DNA from: Kutzneria chonburiensis
Lineage (GTDB): Bacteria > Actinomycetota > Actinomycetes > Mycobacteriales > Pseudonocardiaceae
NCBI RefSeq assembly: GCF_028622115.1
Contig: NZ_CP097263.1
Coordinates: 558,001-622,000 of the forward strand
Direction: 5' to 3'
DNA length: 64,000 nucleotides
Shown one piece after another: positions 61,297-64,000 of this stretch. Position 1 is the first letter of the stretch. Each line of letters opens with the position of its first letter. The position numbers and the translations under genes were made by a program. The notes under the pieces are model-generated. The model was not told the DNA's origin. It searched no databases and was given only the letters and a program-made list of their open reading frames with translations.

Positions 61297-63194
61297 TCCT
61301 CCTGCCACTGGGCTTCTTGACGATCCGGTTCCTCACGCAGGATCGCCGCATCGAGGAAGCGTTCTGGCACAGCGAAAGCGTCGACCAGTATGCGGGCGTG
61401 CGGCCGCAGCTCGGCGCACAGCTTGTTCACCGCACCGTTCACCGCCTTGCCGCGACCGGCCGCCAGCCGGCCGTGGGCCAGGAACCAGGCCAGATCCTCG
61501 TTCACCGTGTGCACCGCGTACAGCGTGCACACCCGGTCGAGCAGGCGCTGCACCTCCGGGTCGGCACACCGCTCGACCGCGTCCGCGAACGCTTGCAGCA
61601 CAACGCGTTCGGTGTGCACGCGGCCGGCGCGCAGCACGTGGTCCTGCGCGCTGTTGAACACCTCGAACGGATCGGCGTCACCACTCGCGGCCCGGCGCAG
61701 CCGCCGGGCCAGGCCGTCCAGCACGTGCGCCTCACGGTCCTCGAACGCCCGCAGCTGCCAGCCGCGGTCGTACAGGGCGTCGGCGTCCTCCCGGCCGGGG
61801 CCGAGGCTGGGCAGCCGCTCGGCGACCAGGCCGACGAACTGCTCGGCGACGAAACGGGCCAGGCCGAGCGTGCCGAGATCCTCGAACTGGCTGCGGTAGT
61901 TGGTCAGCAGGCCCTTGGCCACCAGTTGCAGCAGCACCGTGTTGTCGCCCTCGAACGTGGTGAACACGTCCGTGTCGGCCTTCAGCGTGGTGAGCAGGTT
62001 CTCGGCCAGGTAACCGGCTCCGCCGCACGCCTCGCGGCAGGTCTGGATCACGGCCGTGGTGTGCCAGGTGGACAGTGCCTTGATGCCGGCGGCGTGGGAC
62101 TCCAGCTCACGCTGCCGGCGTTCGTCCGGCTCGGAGGTGCTCTGCAACTCGTCCAGGGACCGCGTCAGGTTCTCCTGGGCGAAGTGCAGCGCATAGGACT
62201 TTGCCAAAGCGGGGAGCAGTTTGCGTTGGTGCGCCTGGTAATCCAGTAGCACGACCTCGCGGGCGTCGTCCGGGCGGTTGAACTGGCGGCGGGCGTCGGC
62301 GTAGCGGACGGCGACGGTCAGCGCGCGCTTGGCCGCGCTGCCGGCGCTGCCGGCCACGCTGACCCGGCCCCGGATCAGCGTGCCCAGCATGGTGAAGAAG
62401 CGCCGGTTGTCGCTGTCGATCGGGCTGCGGTAGGTGCCGTCCGGCTCGACCTGGCCGTAGTGGTCGAGCAGGTTCTCCCTCGGCACGCGGACGTGGTCGA
62501 AGCTCAGCCGTCCGTTGTCCACGCCGTTCAGGCCGCCCTTGCGGCCACAGTCCTCAATGGACATTCCGGGCAGTGGATTGCCTTCGTCGTCACGGATCGG
62601 CACCAGGAAGGCGTGCACGCCGCGCCCGCGGCCGTCGGTGATCAGCTGCGCGAACACCACCGCCGCACGGCCGTCCCGCGCCGCGTTGCCGATGTAGTCC
62701 TTGCGTGCGGACTGATGGGGCGTGTGCAGCACGAAGTCGGTGCCGTCATACGTGGCCGTCGTGCGCAGATGTTGCACGTCCGAACCGTGACCGGTCTCGG
62801 TCATGGCGAAGCAGCCCGGCAGCGTCAGGTCCATGATGTCGGCGAGGTAGCGCTCGTGGTGCCGGCGCGTGCCCAGCAGCTGCACGGCCCCGCCGAACAG
62901 CCCCCACTGCACGCCGGCCTTCACCATCAGCGACAGGTCGCCGAAGCCGAGCGTCTCGAACGCCACCACCGAGCCGCCGATGTCGCCGCCGCCACCGTAG
63001 GCGCGGTCGAAGCCCAGCTTCGGACCGTCCGTCTTGGCCAGCGCGTGCAGCTGTTCGAACACCAGCGCTCGGTGCTCTTCGGTGCTCAGGCCGCTGGTGT
63101 CGCGGTACTCGACGCCGGCCAGCTGCTCCCGCACCGTGCGGCGCAGCGTGGCCCACCGCCCGTCCAGGACCTCGGTGATCGAACTCGGCTCCAC
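61275..63194 (-). CDS. acyl-CoA oxidase (ACOX-type acyl-CoA dehydrogenase)
   Basis: 639 residues, the length of peroxisome-type acyl-CoA oxidases rather than of ordinary dehydrogenases (~390). The FAD loop is GCFAMTETGHGSDVQHLRTTATYD. GTLIRGRVSVAGSAGSAAKRALTVAVRYADARRQFN marks the middle helices, and REACGGAGYLAEN and TTFEGDNTVLLQLVAKGLL mark the ACOX core (catalytic Glu in FEGDN). The C-terminal ~180 residues are the ACOX helical domain. It oxidises acyl-CoA, transferring electrons to oxygen. The GTG start is at 63194. Confidence 0.95.
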   Translation of the reverse strand: MEPSSITEVLDGRWATLRRTVREQLAGVEYRDTSGLSTEEHRALVFEQLHALAKTDGPKLGFDRAYGGGGDIGGSVVAFETLGFGDLSLMVKAGVQWGLFGGAVQLLGTRRHHERYLADIMDLTLPGCFAMTETGHGSDVQHLRTTATYDGTDFVLHTPHQSARKDYIGNAARDGRAAVVFAQLITDGRGRGVHAFLVPIRDDEGNPLPGMSIEDCGRKGGLNGVDNGRLSFDHVRVPRENLLDHYGQVEPDGTYRSPIDSDNRRFFTMLGTLIRGRVSVAGSAGSAAKRALTVAVRYADARRQFNRPDDAREVVLLDYQAHQRKLLPALAKSYALHFAQENLTRSLDELQSTSEPDERRQRELESHAAGIKALSTWHTTAVIQTCREACGGAGYLAENLLTTLKADTDVFTTFEGDNTVLLQLVAKGLLTNYRSQFEDLGTLGLARFVAEQFVGLVAERLPSLGPGREDADALYDRGWQLRAFEDREAHVLDGLARRLRRAASGDADPFEVFNSAQDHVLRAGRVHTERVVLQAFADAVERCADPEVQRLLDRVCTLYAVHTVNEDLAWFLAHGRLAAGRGKAVNGAVNKLCAELRPHARILVDAFAVPERFLDAAILREEPDRQEAQWQEDQANAAS

Positions 63195-63255
63195 GGGCCG
63201 AGACTACGCACATTTGCGTATGTGCGCCGATCAAGCCGCTGGCCAGGATGTCGCC

Positions 63256-64000
63256 ATGTCACGTATTCGGGCCACCGTGCTGGCGGCTGCCCTCACCATG
63301 GTCGCGGCGCTGCTCGGCGCGCCGGCCGCGCACGCCGGCAACGGCTTCTTCACCAAGCAGGATCTCACCGCCACCGCGGGCGCGCCGACGGGATTCGGCC
63401 CCCAGGTCGGCTGGACCACGCCGTGGGACAACAAGCGGCACTTTGCCTATTACGGTGGCGACAGCGAGCTCATCGTCGCGTCGGCCGCCGTCGGAGGCGC
63501 GTGGAGCTGGACCTCGCTCGTCCGTCGCGAGCCCATCAACACGTTCTACAGCGCGTACGCGTACTCCTGGGACCACAGTTCGCGCATCGTCTATGCCGAC
63601 GGCGTGACCCATCACCTGATCGAATGGTGGTCCAGCGACACCTCGCCGACCTGGCAGAAGGTCGATCTCACCGCCACCCACAACGGCCCGCTGATCCAGA
63701 CCGACCCGCACGGCTACGAGCAGGACGGCCAGCAGCACATCGTCTTTCGCGATGCGAACCCGGGGGGACCGCTGTGGGAGGCCGTGTACAAGCCCGGCGG
63801 CGACTGGACGTTCACGGACCTGACCGCGCTCACGGGCATCAAGCCGGCGTACAACGAAGGCTGGTGGATCAACGCGCGGTCGCTCGGCCTCGACGGCGAG
63901 GCCGTCGGCTACATCGGTGACGACGGCTATCCGCACGTGCTCATGGGGCAGCGTGGCCGATGGCTGGACACCCGGGTCGGCGTGGCCGCCGACGACCACG
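63256..64000 (+). CDS. secreted protein, beta-propeller-like (cut by window end)
   Basis: The ATG at 63256 opens a signal peptide (MSRIRATVLAAALTMVAALLG, cleavage near AAHAG). At least 220 residues follow, with repeated aromatic-rich units (WTTPWDNKRHFAYYGGDSELIVA, IVYADGVTHHLIEWW, GYEQDGQQHIVFRD, LWEAVYKPGGDWTFTDLTALTG). Such repeats suggest a lectin-like or glycoside-binding beta-propeller, but I name no family. The frame is open at 64000, so the C-terminus is missing. It is divergent from the acyl-CoA oxidase. Confidence 0.75.
   Translation, partial: MSRIRATVLAAALTMVAALLGAPAAHAGNGFFTKQDLTATAGAPTGFGPQVGWTTPWDNKRHFAYYGGDSELIVASAAVGGAWSWTSLVRREPINTFYSAYAYSWDHSSRIVYADGVTHHLIEWWSSDTSPTWQKVDLTATHNGPLIQTDPHGYEQDGQQHIVFRDANPGGPLWEAVYKPGGDWTFTDLTALTGIKPAYNEGWWINARSLGLDGEAVGYIGDDGYPHVLMGQRGRWLDTRVGVAADDH

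Noticed and set aside
1-64000. CRISPR array, tRNA, rRNA, phage or transposase genes
   Set aside because: No regularly spaced repeats, cloverleaf-forming tRNA sequence, rRNA segment or integrase/transposase motif was found on either strand.

Overview
The window is high-GC DNA (roughly 70% G+C) from an actinomycete. Supporting signs are GTG and TTG starts, many genes whose start codon lies 6-8 bases after a TANNNT -10 box (leaderless mRNAs), a deazaflavin (F420)-type nitroreductase, a remnant of a mycothiol-dependent enzyme, and two very large SARP/BTAD-AAA regulators. The gene mix suits Pseudonocardiales (Kutzneria, Actinosynnema or Amycolatopsis-like); that placement is inference. I see no rRNA, tRNA, CRISPR array, transposase, integrase or phage gene. 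The window reads as an accessory chromosomal region of small regulator-plus-target units rather than one island.

Layout. 0-6 kb: the end of an ABC exporter (FtsX permease plus two ATPases), a sirtuin, an acyl-CoA synthetase, a methyltransferase and a MerR regulator with a classic 19-bp-spacer promoter. 6-12.7 kb: a secreted NlpC/P60 hydrolase, an MFS exporter divergent from a LysR regulator, and pntAB transhydrogenase. 12.8-21 kb: one operon of an MFS exporter and two tandem 1160-residue BTAD-AAA-TPR regulators, headed by a 14-codon leader ORF. 21-24.7 kb: proline iminopeptidase, two tandem HAF-repeat-like exported proteins and a MobA-like protein. 24.7-27.8 kb: a moxR-DUF58-VWA operon. 27.9-33.4 kb: MFS, a SnoaL-like protein with a tiny ORF behind it, an XRE/NB-ARC regulator, a gene remnant, a LysE exporter and a DUF998 protein. 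33.4-35.7 kb: a ribA / RibD-like reductase / esterase operon. 36-43.2 kb: a TetR regulator with a secreted lipase, another hydrolase, a DUF4436 protein, an Lrp regulator facing an AceE-like enzyme, and a DUF427 protein.

43.3-50.8 kb: two MFS transporters, a universal stress protein, an EamA exporter with an internal repeat insertion facing a GntR regulator across a perfect palindrome, and a TetM/OtrA-type ribosomal protection GTPase with a leader ORF and two hairpins. 50.8-54.8 kb: a small membrane protein, nitroreductase, SUFU-domain protein, TetR regulator facing an SDR across two palindromic operators, and another MFS. 54.7-60 kb: a tandem repeat element, a PP2C-like phosphatase convergent with a kinase-like protein, a secreted sedolisin and a 19-bp hairpin. 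60-64 kb: TetR, MarR facing an AhpD-like protein, an acyl-CoA oxidase and the start of a secreted protein cut by the window edge.

The main themes are export (five MFS_3-like proteins, a sixth MFS, LysE, EamA and an ABC exporter) and local one-component regulation with readable operators. Three genes between 23 and 30.3 kb each carry a single -1 frameshift at a C or G run. This is most simply a sequence error, but it must be resolved before calling them pseudogenes. The strongest candidates for new biology are the inducible-looking leader of the ribosomal protection gene, the paired giant regulators, the kinase/phosphatase pair, and the tiny ORF behind the SnoaL gene.
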